Source: Dreissena polymorpha
Lineage: Eukaryota; Mollusca; Bivalvia; Myida; Dreissenidae
DNA length: 64,000 bases
Direction: 5' to 3'
Assembly: GCF_020536995.1 (NCBI RefSeq)
Contig: NC_068356.1
Coordinates: forward strand, 28,357,835-28,421,834
Below the pieces are notes generated by a model. It was not told where the DNA came from, did no database searches, and was given only the letters and a program-made list of their open reading frames with translations. Numbering within the stretch: the stretch's first letter is position 1; each line of letters begins with the position of its first letter. Below are positions 35,083-46,070 of the stretch, one piece after another. A program made the position numbers and the translations under genes.

Positions 35083-35365
35083 TTTTATGCCCCCGGTAGG
35101 GTGGCATATAGCGGTTGAACTGTCAGTCAGTATGTCAGTCTGTCCGACCGAAAAAAAACTTTAACGTTGACCATTACTTTTGCAATATTGAAGATAGCAA
35201 CTTGATATTTGGCATGCATGTGTATCTCATGAAGCTGCACATTTTGAGTGGTGGAAGTTCAAGGTCAAGGTCATCCTTCAAGGTCAAAGGTCAAAAATAA
35301 TAATAAATTTTTTTTTAAGCGGCGCAGTAGGGGGCTTTGTGTTTCTGACGAACACATCTCTTGTT
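35083..35365 (+). mobile_element. SINE-like repeat in copy A
   Basis: It opens ATGCCCCCGGTAGGGTGGCA and contains AAGATAGCAACTTGATATTT, GAAGCTGCACATTTTGAGTG and AAGGTCAAGGTCATCCTTCA. Shared with copy C (52,485-52,757), hence ancestral to both. A related copy interrupts the LINE at 13,930-14,190. Confidence 0.75.
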
Positions 35366-35872
35366 ATTTATAAAGATTAAATATAATTTATTAATATACA
35401 CTAATAGTATTAACTATTATGTCCTTGAATTATTATTTAGGTATTATAATTTTTATATAAGAATTACTTATTAATTTATTGACTTAACACAGCATGACAT
35501 GTGATGGTTGTCTGTTTGCATATGTTTGACTTAATTGTAACCAGTGTCAGTTCGCATTAAAATCTTATTATTCAACGCAATTTGCATAGCAAAAGAAAAT
35601 GCAGTTACACGTTCAGCCTCGTTCTGCAATTCGACGCGCCAGTTGATATGATTGATATCTTAAAATAGTATCGCCTATATAATCGGTGTTCATATTGTGA
35701 AACTGGTCTATTATTCGATTATGATTAATTTGATGAATCAAGTTAATTTTTGTTAAATGTCTGTTTAAATATTAAGAAATTTATTTTATAACAATAAAGT
35801 AATATATAGGGAATTGAGTTACCTACACATTCTTTTAAAAGAAATTTGAATTGTAAATGTATACTTCATTTA

Positions 35873-36739
35873 TTATGCCCCCCTTCGAAGAAGAGGGGGT
35901 ATATTGCTTTGCACATGTCGGTCTGTCTGTCGGTCGGTCCGTCCACCAGGTGGTCCGGATGATTACTCAAGAACGCTTGGGGCTAGGATCATGAAACTTC
36001 ATAGGTACATTGATCATGACTCGCAGATGACCCCTATTGATTTTGAGGTCACTAGGTCAAAGGTCAAGGTCACGGTGACCTGAAATAGTAAAATGGTTTC
36101 CGGATGATAACTCAAGAACGCTTAGGCCTAGGATCATGAAACTTTGTAGGTAGATTGATAAGGGCCGGCAGATGACCCCTGTTGATTTTCAGGTCACTAG
36201 GTCAAAGGTCAAGGTCACGGTGACCCGAAATAGTAAAATGGTTTCCGGATGATAACTCAAGAACACTTATGCCTAGGATCATGAAACTTCATATGTACAT
36301 TGATAATTACTGGCAGATGACCCCTATCGATTTTCAGGTCACTAGGTCAAAGGTCAAGGTCACGGTGACCCAAAATAGTAAAATGGTTTCCGGATGATAA
36401 CTCAAGAACGCTTATTCCTATGATCATGAAACTTGATAGGTAGATTGATCATGACTCGCAGATGACCCCTATCGATTTTCAGGTCACTAGGTCAAAGGTC
36501 AAGGTCACGGTGACCCGAAATAGGAAAATGGTTTCCAGATGATAACTCAAGAACGCTTATGGCTAGGATCATGAAACTTCATAGGTACATTGATCATGAC
36601 TGGCAGATGACCCCTATTGATTTTCAGGTCACTAGGTCAAAGGTCAAGGTCACAGTGACAAAAAACATATTCACACAATGGCTGTCACTACAACGGAGAG
36701 CCCATATGGGGGGCATGCATGTTTTACAAACAGCCCTTG
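35873..36739 (+). mobile_element. Five-unit ~157-bp repeat, private to copy A
   Basis: Opens TTATGCCCCCCTTCGAAGAA and holds about five tandem units sharing GATGATAACTCAAGAACGCT, AGGATCATGAAACTT, GCAGATGACCCCTAT and AGGTCAAAGGTCAAGGTCAC. Copy C has the empty site (CTTCATTTATTTTGTAGGAA on its reverse strand), so its borders are defined to within a few bases. A non-autonomous element of unknown class. Confidence 0.85.
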
Positions 36740-36989
36740 TTTTGTAGGAATTCTGTGAAACTGTGGCACCATGTATGGTACGTGAGCGCACAATGTCTGT
36801 TGGAAAAAGGATATTGGAATAAGCAAAGGTAAATTTTATGTGAAGGAGGCTTGACAATTGCAAATATGGTTAGTTTTCTGTAAGGCTCGCAGAAAGTGGC
36901 CCTAGCCTTCATATGTAACCAAAAAGCTGAAGGAGTATTTATGAAAAATCGTGTAATCAAGTGTGCAATCTGTTACATTTTATTTATTA

Positions 36990-38095
36990 GCTCATCTATT
37001 TTTTTTAAAACAAAATTATGAGCTATTGTCATCACCTTGGCGTCGGTGTCCGGTTAAGTTTTGTGTTTAGGTCCACTTTTCTCATAAAGTATCAAGTATA
37101 AAACTTAGTACATTTACTTAATACTATGAGGGTACTGGGCAGGCAAAGTTAGATAACTCTGGCGTGCATTTTAACAGAATTATGTGCCCTTTTTTTACTT
37201 AGAAAATTGAAAATTTGGTTAAGTTTTGTGTTTAGGTCCATTTTAATCGTTAAGTATCAAAGCTATTGCTTTCATACTTGCAACACTTACTATCATAAAG
37301 GGACTGTGCAGACAAAGTTATGTAACTCTGACTGGCATTTTGAAAGTATTATGTGCCCTTTTTATTCTTAGAAAATTGAAAATTTGGTTATGTTTTGTGC
37401 TTTGGTCCACTTTACTCCTAAAGTATCATAGATATTGCTTTCATACTTGGAACACTCGCAAATTATCATAAGAGGACAGTACAGGACAAGTTGAATAACT
37501 CAGGTTGTCATTTTGACGGAATTATGGTCCTTTTCTTACTTAGTAACTTTGAATATATGGTTAAATTTTGTGTTTTGATCTACTTTACTTCTCAAGTACC
37601 AACGCTATTGCTTTCAAACTTCAAACACTGTCATGCTATCATAAGTTACTGTACCTGGCAAGTTGAATTTTACCTTGACCTTTGAATGACCATGACTCTC
37701 AAGGTGAAATTATTAAATTTTGCTAAAATTTCCATAACTTCTTTACAAGCCTTACAAAGCAACTGTTACCTGACATACCACAATAGACTACCCAAACCAT
37801 CCCCCGCGCCCCCCCCCCCAAAAGAAAAAAGTACTTTTTTTTCATTTTGAAAGATCATCTAATAAATGACCACACCCTCACACTATACCCCCCGCCCATT
37901 TTTTTTAAACATGGCTAAAAAACACAAATATTTATTTTTATCATTTTTGAAGATAGTGTAATAAATGACAACACCACCACACTATACACCCTTCTCCACC
38001 CCACCTCTCCCTCCTTTGTGATTGAAGTATTGAGATAGGTCCCTTCAACTTAAAAAAAAATAGATGAGAGGTCTGAACCCGCAGGGCGGTGCTCT
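36990..38095. mobile_element. TAGCTCATCTA repeat, shared by copies A and C
   Basis: Starts TTAGCTCATCTATTTTTT and ends AAAAATAGATGAGAGGTCTG. Inside are about four diverged ~170-bp units with GGTTAAGTTTTGTGTTTAGG, AAGTATCA and TGTGCCCTTTTT. The copy C counterpart is 50,650-51,728. A C-rich homopolymer tract lies near 37,800-37,820. Open frames within are accidental. Confidence 0.7.
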
Positions 38096-38148
38096 TGTAA
38101 ACAATCAAATGAGACGTAACTTAGAAGCTTCACTTCATTTACTTTGTC

Positions 38149-38335
38149 AGGCTGGCGTAGTGGATATGGTGTTCACCTAGTGATGGGAACATTTTGGGTT
38201 CAACCCTGTTTATTAGCGGTCTCCTTATCTTCATATATACAAAGTACTGATTATTCCCAGAAAACGGACTCTAGAATGTCTTAATAAGCCTAAAGCTTTC
38301 AATGCAATCAAGCATAATTAATATGGCTAAACTCT
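38149..38335 (+). mobile_element. tRNA-derived SINE in copy A
   Basis: A box in GGCTGGCGTAGTGGATATGG and B box in TTTGGGTTCAACCC, followed by a body resembling the SINE at 59,590 (AAAGCTTTCAATGCAATCAA). Present in copy C at 50,430-50,600. Confidence 0.7.
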
Positions 38336-38362
38336 AGCATGAATTTTACTTTTGTATTTCAG

Positions 38363-38830
38363 GGACTCAACATACCACAGTCATTTCAACATGTAGAGTC
38401 TTGTCAGCAATGATGGAGCAGTACATCAGATTTCCAGAATCTCGTCATGAGCTGAAGATCATTGCCTATGGATTTCATGAATGATGTAAAATGATTTGAC
38501 TGTTGATGGAACACACAGTGCATGTCCTGCTTCAACATCTGAGCATAGGTCCTTGTATATCAGCAGTTTAGTTCTTCAAGAAGTCTGTGACAGTAACTTG
38601 AAATGTTTGGACATATGCCCTGGATGGCCAAGTTCTATGCATGATGCCCATTTAAATAGGAACAGCCCGGTGGCGCATTAAATGGACAATTTTTCGAATG
38701 TTCTCGTGGATTCAGCTTACCGCCTGACAAGAAAACTTGCTTTTTGTTCCGTATCGAGGCCATGGACATTTGTATCATTTGCAAAAGATACTGCGATATT
38801 TGTGCCTTTGTTCATGCTTTATAGTTGATT
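38363..38830 (+). pseudogene. Copy A: PIF/Harbinger DDE transposase remnant
   Basis: An acceptor (TTGTATTTCAG|GGACTC) opens the exon. It reads CRVLSAMMEQYIRFPESRHE, then two in-frame stops, then TVDGTHSACPASTSEHRSLY, LVLQEVCDSNLKCLDICPGW and PSSMHDAHLNRNSPVAH. Further on, in another frame, comes VLVDSAYRLTRK. These match the Harbinger DDE order: YI-FP block, iDGTH with the first catalytic Asp, vcD, gWPgS-HDa, then GDSAYPL with the second Asp. The region carrying the catalytic Glu is not found. It cannot encode a working enzyme as it stands. Confidence 0.75.
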
Positions 38831-39512
38831 AACAATTGGAAGCCATAACCTGTTTTATAGGATGGTGTTAGTGGGACAATGAATTTTGTAAAGATTTAAA
38901 GAATGGAAAAGATAATTAATAGTCAAAAGAGTTCTGCTATTGTTAAGCATGCTTTATTGATTTGTAATGTTAGAAGGATAGCATTATTAACAGAATAAAA
39001 TGTCCATAATTTGAATATTCTACTGTTTTCAGCAACATTTAATTTGATATAGTACAAAATGCTGCATCATGTTATATCATGATCCGTTTTGTGAACAATG
39101 ACCTTTCAATGTATATTTAATAATTTGTCAATGGGTGTTACACGCATTAGCCCAAAAGGAATTGCTTAGGAGTTTTGCCACCTTCTAGAGAAAAATACTT
39201 CTCAGAAACAATTGCATTTTGGAATGTCTATGGCTAGTAAAATTTGGATTCCTTTTGGATACCCAAGGTTACCAATTTATGTTTAATGAATTTGCAATAA
39301 AAAGCTTTGACAGAACATAATGTCACAGAGTTGAACACGTGTATGGAATAAAGTGGAAGTTGATTTAATGAGTAATACACATTATATGCTTCTTTGATTA
39401 AAAGTTTGTGTTTTCACTAAAACTGCAAACATAGTAAGCTTTAAGGTATTGCAACTAAATAAAAGATTCTGATTTAAATGGTATTATTTGAATGCGCTGT
39501 CTAATACATATG

Positions 39513-39645
39513 AGCCTCGCTCTGTGAAAAAGTGGTTTAATGCATGAGCACTCCAGATTAGCCTGGGCAGACCGCACAGGCTAATCAGGGACGATACATA
39601 ACGCACATGCATTAAACCCCTTTTTCACAGAGCAAGGCTCATAAA
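39513..39645. mobile_element. Short TTAGCCTG/CAGGCTAA MITE
   Basis: GAGCCTCGCTCTGTGAAAAA and TTTTTCACAGAGCAAGGCTC are the ends, with ATTAGCCTGGGCAGACCGCA inside. It is about 130 bp, an internally shortened form of the family, and is shared with copy C (49,087-49,222). Confidence 0.85.
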
Positions 39646-39674
39646 TGTTCAATAAACCAAAGATAATCAAAAAA

Positions 39675-39918
39675 AAATGAGACATTTAACCCTGTACCAC
39701 TCAAAAACGCACTAAGACACATTAGAGAATAAATTTAATTTAACACCTTTCTTACTATATTAAAGTTTTATAGGCTTTGTTTCCAACCCATGGATACTAA
39801 TGAGCAGCAAACAGCATAAAACCTGAACAGATTGTGAGTTACTTGCAGGCTGTTCTGGTTTTATGATGTTTGCATGTAGAAATTTTTAAATTTCCTCAGA
39901 GCAGGAAAAGGTTAATAA
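39675..39918. mobile_element. TTAACCCTGTACC repeat
   Basis: Begins ATTTAACCCTGTACCACTCA and ends AGAGCAGGAAAAGGTTAA. It contains CAAACAGCATAAAACCTGAA and the inverted GTTCTGGTTTTATGATGTTT. Likely a MITE, shared with copy C at 48,811-49,045. Confidence 0.6.
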
Positions 39919-40616
39919 TAACACAACAGCAATTATACTAATTTTTAAGACTTCATACTAATGCAAGTAACTTGCAACTGTCTAACCAAAATCGGAGATG
40001 GTGGAGGTCAAAATTAATGGCTGTGCACCTTGAATTATCTATTCATACTCAAACAATATAATGTTGATCTACAGTATCTTGTACAGCATGCATCTAATAC
40101 TACAGCCAAATTTGCTTACAAATAATATTACAAGAAACACAAGTCATTAAAGACTTAACTTATTGCATCAACCATTTAGCAGGAATAAAATATAAAGAGA
40201 AAAATTATGGCAATTTTTTTATCTGAACACACAAGTCTTGATATACAATCCCATTGCATATAAAAACGACAGTTTACTATTTCTCCGTTCTATATGTCGG
40301 CATAAAGACAAGATGGTATTCACTGTGCAATAAAACACAAGCAATCATATTACAATTGCTTTTAATTATATGAACTGTACCTTCACTAACATTCAAGAAT
40401 TTAAATATAAATACATGATGAAAGATGAGCTTTTTCTTGTCTTAAAATAACTTGATACTTTGCAATGACCAAACAATACAACTCAACATACAAATTATCC
40501 AACAAAATATATTTTAATGACACAATATTTTTATTCAACAATAGGAATAGCTTAAGGTTGTAACGTATTACACTAAAGTCACAGTGTCAATCTAAGCAAA
40601 GAGTAGAATCATAAAG

Positions 40617-41160
40617 AGATGTCCACAACGGATGATGTGCAAGCTGGCTCTGACTCAGATTTCCACATCAGTTGATGTGCAAGCTGGTTATTACAAGGAT
40701 GTGAACAACCGATGACGTGCAAGCTCTAAGACAGATATCCACAACAGAGAATGTCCTTGCTGGCTCTGACTAATGTCCACAAGTAAATAACATGCAAGCT
40801 ATATCTGACTGATGTCCTAAACATATGACGTGCAAGCTGGCTCTAACACAGATGTCCACAACAGATTACGTGCAAGCTAGCACTTACACGGATGTCCACA
40901 ACAGAGGATGTACAAGCTGGCTCTAATACTGATGTCCAAAAGAGATGACGTGCAAGCTGGCTCTTACACGGATGTTCACAACAGATGACGTGCAAGCTAG
41001 CACTAACACCGATGTCCACAATAGAGGACGTGCAAGCTGGCTCTAACACCGATGTCCACAACAGATGACGTGCAAGCTGGCTCTGACTCGGTTGTCAACA
41101 GCAGATGTCAGATGGGCAAGCTGGCTCTGCCTCAGGTATGTACACAGAAGATGATGTTCA
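40617..41160. repeat. 40-bp minisatellite in copy A
   Basis: Unit close to GATGTCCACAACAGATGACG plus TGCAAGCTGGCTCTAACACG, about 13 diverged copies. The orthologous array in copy C (47,339-47,934) is about 50 bp longer, so the copy number has changed since the copies separated. Confidence 0.85.
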
Positions 41161-42004
41161 AGTTGGGAACAGTGCTACAGCTATAAAATACAAACACCAT
41201 GTTTCATACTATCATATTATTTTACTACATGTATTTCTTCTACAATACAGAACATTATACTCATTATTTGCATTCTGCTATTGATATCTTAAGGTTTACC
41301 AGATGCTTTGTGTGAAGATAGTTCATAACAGAAATTAGCCGAAAAACACTTTTTAGACATAATGTACATTCTGCTTTAAGAAATATAGCTCAGAATTCAC
41401 TGGTTTAATCAAATTTTTTGGACTAAATTGGGCGTGCCATGCAGACAAAATGTTGAGTTTTGAAACTGTGTCGTATCTGGTGTGAATCTTGAGTTATTTA
41501 ATTTGGTCAGTATATCAGATGTGTACACCTGTTATATGTTAACTGTAAGAGTTTAGAATGTCTTGACAGTCATTGTGTTTGTAATACATTGTGTTATCTT
41601 TCAGATTTGTGTGACAGTTAAATATAATAATCAATAATCTTGTTCTGCATGCCGGTCAAATTGTTCCGTGGTAAACACCTACCCATTGTGGTCAACTCGT
41701 ACCTGTTTTTTAGTCAACTTGTACCTACCCGAACTAAACCCGTACCCGATATACAGAAATAGGTGTAGGATGGTTAGCTTATAAGTCAAACTCATAGAGA
41801 CAATTTTTATTTTCCTCTTGATGTTTCCACTTAAATTATCTAAGCATTGCTCACGCAAGTTGTCTGCTGCAGATATGTATAAGCAGCGAAAGTGTTGATG
41901 AAAATTGACACTTGTGGTTGATGTCTTTCAAGAATTTGACAATTGTGACAAAATAAGATAAATGAAACAAGTTGAATAGTTTTGAATGAGGTACGAGTTG
42001 ACAA

Positions 42005-42559
42005 CAAGAGCACCGCATAACGGCTGCCACGCTCGGCTACAGGTGCTTGTCAGATTTTTTTTTAGAGGTCACAATGACCTTGACCTAGTGACCCCAAAAT
42101 GGGTGTGGAGTGGGGGTAGAATAAATCAACATGCATCTACATATGAAGTTTCAAAGTTGTAGGTGGAAGCACTTTGATTTTAGAGCCAATGTTAAAGTTG
42201 TATAGTAGAGGTCACAGTGACCTTGACCTATGACCTAGTGACCCAAAAATGCGTGTGGCGTGTAGAACTCATCAAGGTGCATCTACATATGATGTTTCAA
42301 AGTTGTAGGTGGAAGCACTTTGATTTTAGAGCCTATGTTAAAGTTTTATATTAGAGGTCACAGTGACTTTGACCTAGTGACCCAAAATGGGTGTGGCGTG
42401 TAGAACTCATCAAGGTGCATCTTCATATGAAATTTCAAAGTTGTAGGTGGAGCACTTTGATTTTAGAGCCAATGCTAAGGTTTTTAGCACGACGCCTACG
42501 GCGGACGACGAGCTGGCTATGACAATACCTCGGGTTTTTCTCCGAAAACGCCGAGTTAA
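42005..42559 (+). mobile_element. Three-unit repeat, private to copy A lineage
   Basis: Opens ACAAGAGCACCGCATAACGG. Three units share GAGGTCACAGTGACCTTGAC, CCAAAATGGGTGTGG and CATATGAAGTTTCAAAGTTG. It ends near GGTTTTTCTCCGAAAACGCC. The copy C site is empty. A short piece of its right end survives in copy B at the deletion junction, so B derives from an A-type element. Confidence 0.75.
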
Positions 42560-42690
42560 AAATGGGTACGAGTTGACCAAGGTACGAGTTGCCTTTGGGA
42601 TGAATTGCCTGTAAAGCCTTGTTCTTTTTCTTTTTAATTGATGATGTATACGGCGCTGGACTAGAGCATACGACTGCCATAACAATAACT
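42435..42690 (-). other. Copy A: possible second start region near the right end
   Basis: On the minus strand an ATG in GTTATGGCAGTCG gives MAVVCSSPAPYTSSIKKKKN. The start is partly kept in copies B (44,353) and C (46,392) as MAVVCSVQH and MVVMCSSPAPYTPS. The reading frames differ downstream and a repeat insertion lies within it in copy A. It may be the decayed first exon of a second element gene, but this is weak. Confidence 0.25.
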
Positions 42691-43014
42691 TGGCTCTCTA
42701 CTAACTGAGCTTAAGGGAAGATATTTCTTACACACAAACACTATATTTCATTATTTGACGACATATGATTATGACGTGTTTATGCGGGTGTTTATGTTTT
42801 ATCAGAGACGTTTGCATAGACAAACCGTGAAAACAACACTCGATACTCTTGGGCTGTTTTAATTGCATTAAAATTCATAATACATGTATGTTAAATACTA
42901 ACCTCATTGCTAATGTCATCAAAATTGATCACTCTTCGCCCTTAAAAGGTTTTGTGTTAATGTGAAACAACCGTCATCATGATGACTGCATGAATGCTGG
43001 ATAAGACGAGAGTT

Positions 43015-43516
43015 TTGATTGGTTCTTTCTAGGTGTCGGAACCAATCAAATTTTATCGCGTAACCACATAGCAACCGAATTTCGTGCAGTAATTCAATGC
43101 TATTGAAAATCGCGCGGAAATGAATCTTCCGCGCGATTTTTCATTAGCAACCCGCAATTTACATAGCAACCCGAGATTTGTACAGTAATTCAACGCTTAA
43201 TTTTCCGGAAGATATTTGTGTTCCGCGCTTTGTGGATTAGGTCCGCGCGATTTTATACACTACTATTTGTACAGAGTAGATAATATTAAGGTTCCGCGCG
43301 ATTATTTGAGCCCGCTTTCTCTACGGGGTTGAAAGATAATAGTTCCGACGGAAAATATATTAAGTTCCGCGCTTTTTAGATTTCGATTGTATGTAGTATT
43401 TTATGGCTATGCTGGCCTTGGTTTTTCGCGGAAAGTGAAAGTTCCGCGAAAAATGAAAATCCCGACATTACTATATAAGTATATGTATTTTAGTGGGGGT
43501 CCCCTTGGCTTTCCTA
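43015..43516 (-). repeat. Copy A right TIR
   Basis: Inverse of the left TIR with one extra block holding the hairpin pair AAATCGCGCGGAA / TTCCGCGCGATTTT (about 43,110-43,140). It joins directly to copy B with no spacer: GGCTTTCC-TA-TGGAAAG at 43,507-43,521. Confidence 0.85.
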
Positions 43517-45561
43517 TGGAAAGACAAAGGGGACCCCCCGCTTAAATACATAATATTTATATAGATGTCGGGATTTCATTTTTCGCGGAACTTTCACTTT
43601 CCGCCAAAAACCAAGGCAGCCATATAAAATACTACATACAAATCTAAATCTAAAAAGGCGCGAACATTACCTATATTTTCCGTCGGAACAATTATCTTCA
43701 ACCCCGTAGAGAAAGCGGGCTCAAATAATCGCGCGGAACCTTAATATTATCTATCTTGTACAAATAGTAGGGTATAAAATCGCGCGGACCTAATCCACAA
43801 AGCGGAACACAAATATCTTCCGCGAAAATTAAGCATTGAATTACTGTACAAATCTCGGGTTGCTATGTAAATTGCGGGTTGCTAATGAAAAAATCGCGCG
43901 GAAGATTCATTACTCCGCGCGATTTTCAATAGCATTGAATTACTGCACGAAATTGGGTTTGCTATGTGGTTACGCGATAAAATTTGATTGGTTCCGATAC
44001 CCTAGAAAGAACCAATCAAAACTCGCGTCTTATCCAGCATTCATGCAGCCATCATGATGACGGTTGTTTCACATTAACCACAAAACCTTCAAAGATGATC
44101 ATTTTGATGACATTAGCAATGAGGTTAGTATTTACATACATGAATTATGAATTTGTAATGCAATTAAAAAGCTCAAGAGTATCGAGTGTTATTTTGCACG
44201 GTGTGGATATATGCAAACGTCTCTGATAAAACATAAATATGTTGCAAGTAAACACGTCATAACATATGTCGTCAAATAATGAAATATATTGTTTGTGTGT
44301 AAGAACCATCTTCCCTTAAGCTCAAAATTAGTAGAGAGCCAAGTTACATGTTATGGCAGTCGTGTGCTCAGTCCAGCACCGTTTACATCTTCAATATAAA
44401 GAAAAGAACAAGGCTTTACAACAATTCATCCCAAAGGCAACTAATACCTTGGTCAACTCGTACCCATTTTTAATATCGGCGTTCGGAACTGAACGAATAC
44501 AAGACACAAGTACATTACATTACAATAAGTTATTATTTCAGTCGCGTTCTGAGAAAACTGGATTAGTGCATGTGCCGTAAAGTGTCATCCAGATTAGCCT
44601 GTTGCAGTCCGCACAGGCTAATCAGGGACGACACTTTCCGCATAAACTTGATTTTCGGTAAGGAGGGACTTCCTTGAAATTAAAAAAAACCATAAAAGCG
44701 GAAAGTGTAATCCCTGATTAACATGTGCGGACCTGCACAGGCTAATCTGGGATGACACTTTACGCACATGCATTTAGCCAGGGACCTATACAAACAAATA
44801 GGTCCCTGATTTAGCCCAGTTTTCTCAGAACGCGGCTCATTTAATTAACGATTGTCAACATTATGCAAATTATCCGATAGTTTTAACACAATATTAAAAA
44901 GTACAAATACAAACCAGGTAATACATGTAAATGATCGTATGCATAATGTTATTGATCCCAATCTGATCTATTTCCGATTATCTGCGAATCCATCGAGTAG
45001 AAACAATAACCATGCAATTCGGTCCGCCATCTTGAAACGTTATACTTACTGAACGCACTGATGTGTTGCATTTTGTTACAAAGTATCTGATTGGTTATTT
45101 CTAAGTATCGGATCCAATCAAATTTTTCGGGTTACTAGGGATTCTAACACCTAACAACCCGAGATTTGTACAGTAATTCAATGCTTAATTTTCGCGGACG
45201 ATATTTGTGTTCCGCGCTTTTTGGATCTGGTATTTACTGGATTTTCTCTCTTTAATAGACTTCTTAAAATAGCATTCTACAATCTCCGCGCGATTTTAAA
45301 CACTACTATTTGTACAGAGTAGATAAATAAGGTTCCGCGCGATTAATTGAGCCCGCTTTTTCTACAGAGTTGAAAAATAATTGCTCCGACGGAAAATATA
45401 TGAAAGTTCCGCGCTTTTAGATTTCGATTTGTATGTAGTGTTTTATGGCCATGCTGGCATTGGTTTTTCGCGGAAAGTGAAAGTTCCGCGAAAAATGACA
45501 ATCCCGATATTTACTATATAAGTATATGTATTTTAGCGGGGGTCCCCTTTGGCTTTCCATA
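43515..45561 (-). mobile_element. Copy B: internal-deletion derivative (2.05 kb)
   Basis: Left end 43,515-44,485 is the right-end sequence of copy A inverted. From about 44,492 to 45,561 it is the left-end sequence inverted, including the MITE and the ATGGCGG exon. The join reads CGGCGTTCGGAACTGAACGA near 44,480-44,500, fusing sequence equivalent to copy A position about 42,550 to about 33,490. All central sequence is missing, as in classic non-autonomous derivatives that keep both TIRs. Confidence 0.8.
44540..44838. mobile_element. TTAGCCTG/CAGGCTAA MITE in copy B
   Basis: Same MITE as at 33,180 and 55,383. It has a small local duplication (AGGGACCTATACAAACAAATAGGTCCCTGA region near 44,778-44,810) that the other copies lack. 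Confidence 0.8.
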
Positions 45562-45567
45562 GTTTTC

Positions 45568-46070
45568 TATGGAAAGCCAAAGGGGACCCCCGCTAAAATA
45601 CATATAATTATATAGTAACTATCGGGATTTTCATTTCTCGCGGAACTTTCACTCTCGCGAAAAACCAATGTCAACATGGCCAAAAAAAAATACATAAAAA
45701 TCGAAATCTAAAAAGCGCGGAACTTTCATATATTTCCGTCGGAACAACTATCTTTTAGTATAGAAAAAGCGGGCTCAATTTATCGCGCTGAACCTACTCT
45801 GTACAAAAAGTAGTGTATAGAATCGCGCGGAGATTGTAGAACGCTATTTTAAGAAGTCTATATCGTCCGCGAAAATTGAGCATTGAATTACTGTACAAAT
45901 CTCGGGTTGCTATGTAAATTGCGGGTTGCTAATGAAAAATCGCGCGGAAGATTCATTACTCCGCGCGATTTTTCAATAGCATTGAATTACTGCACGAAAT
46001 TCGGGTTGCTATGTGGTTACGCGATAAAATTTGATTGGTTCCGACACCTAGAGTGAACCATCAAAACTAG
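45568..46070 (+). repeat. Copy C inner TIR
   Basis: Starts TATGGAAAGCCAAAGGGGAC and carries the same CGCG hairpin words, including GAAAAATCGCGCGGAAGATT and its inverse CGCGCGATTTTTC. It has small deletions relative to the other three TIR ends. Confidence 0.85.

Larger units (their letters stand above)
32453..43516 (+). mobile_element. Long-TIR PIF/Harbinger-like transposon, copy A (11.06 kb)
   Basis: Both ends begin TATGGAAAG-CAAAGGGGACC and are inverted repeats over about 490 bp (32,453-32,940 and 43,015-43,516). Inside, near the left end, is a first-exon candidate starting AAGATGGCGG (32,983). In the middle is a Harbinger-type DDE transposase remnant (38,363-38,830). Between them lie other repeats and a 40-bp minisatellite. 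Two insertions are private to this copy (35,873-36,739 and about 42,005-42,559). The coding part is broken, so this copy is unlikely to be active. It is far longer than typical Harbinger elements of 2-6 kb, mostly through accumulated repeats. A target duplication is not clear. Confidence 0.75.

Noticed and set aside
37491-37685. 64-codon frame conserved between copies A and C
   Set aside because: It lies within a non-coding multi-unit repeat, and conservation simply follows the duplication of the whole element.
40843-41061. 72-codon Cys-containing repeat frame
   Set aside because: Chance translation of the 40-bp minisatellite; the frame shifts between units.
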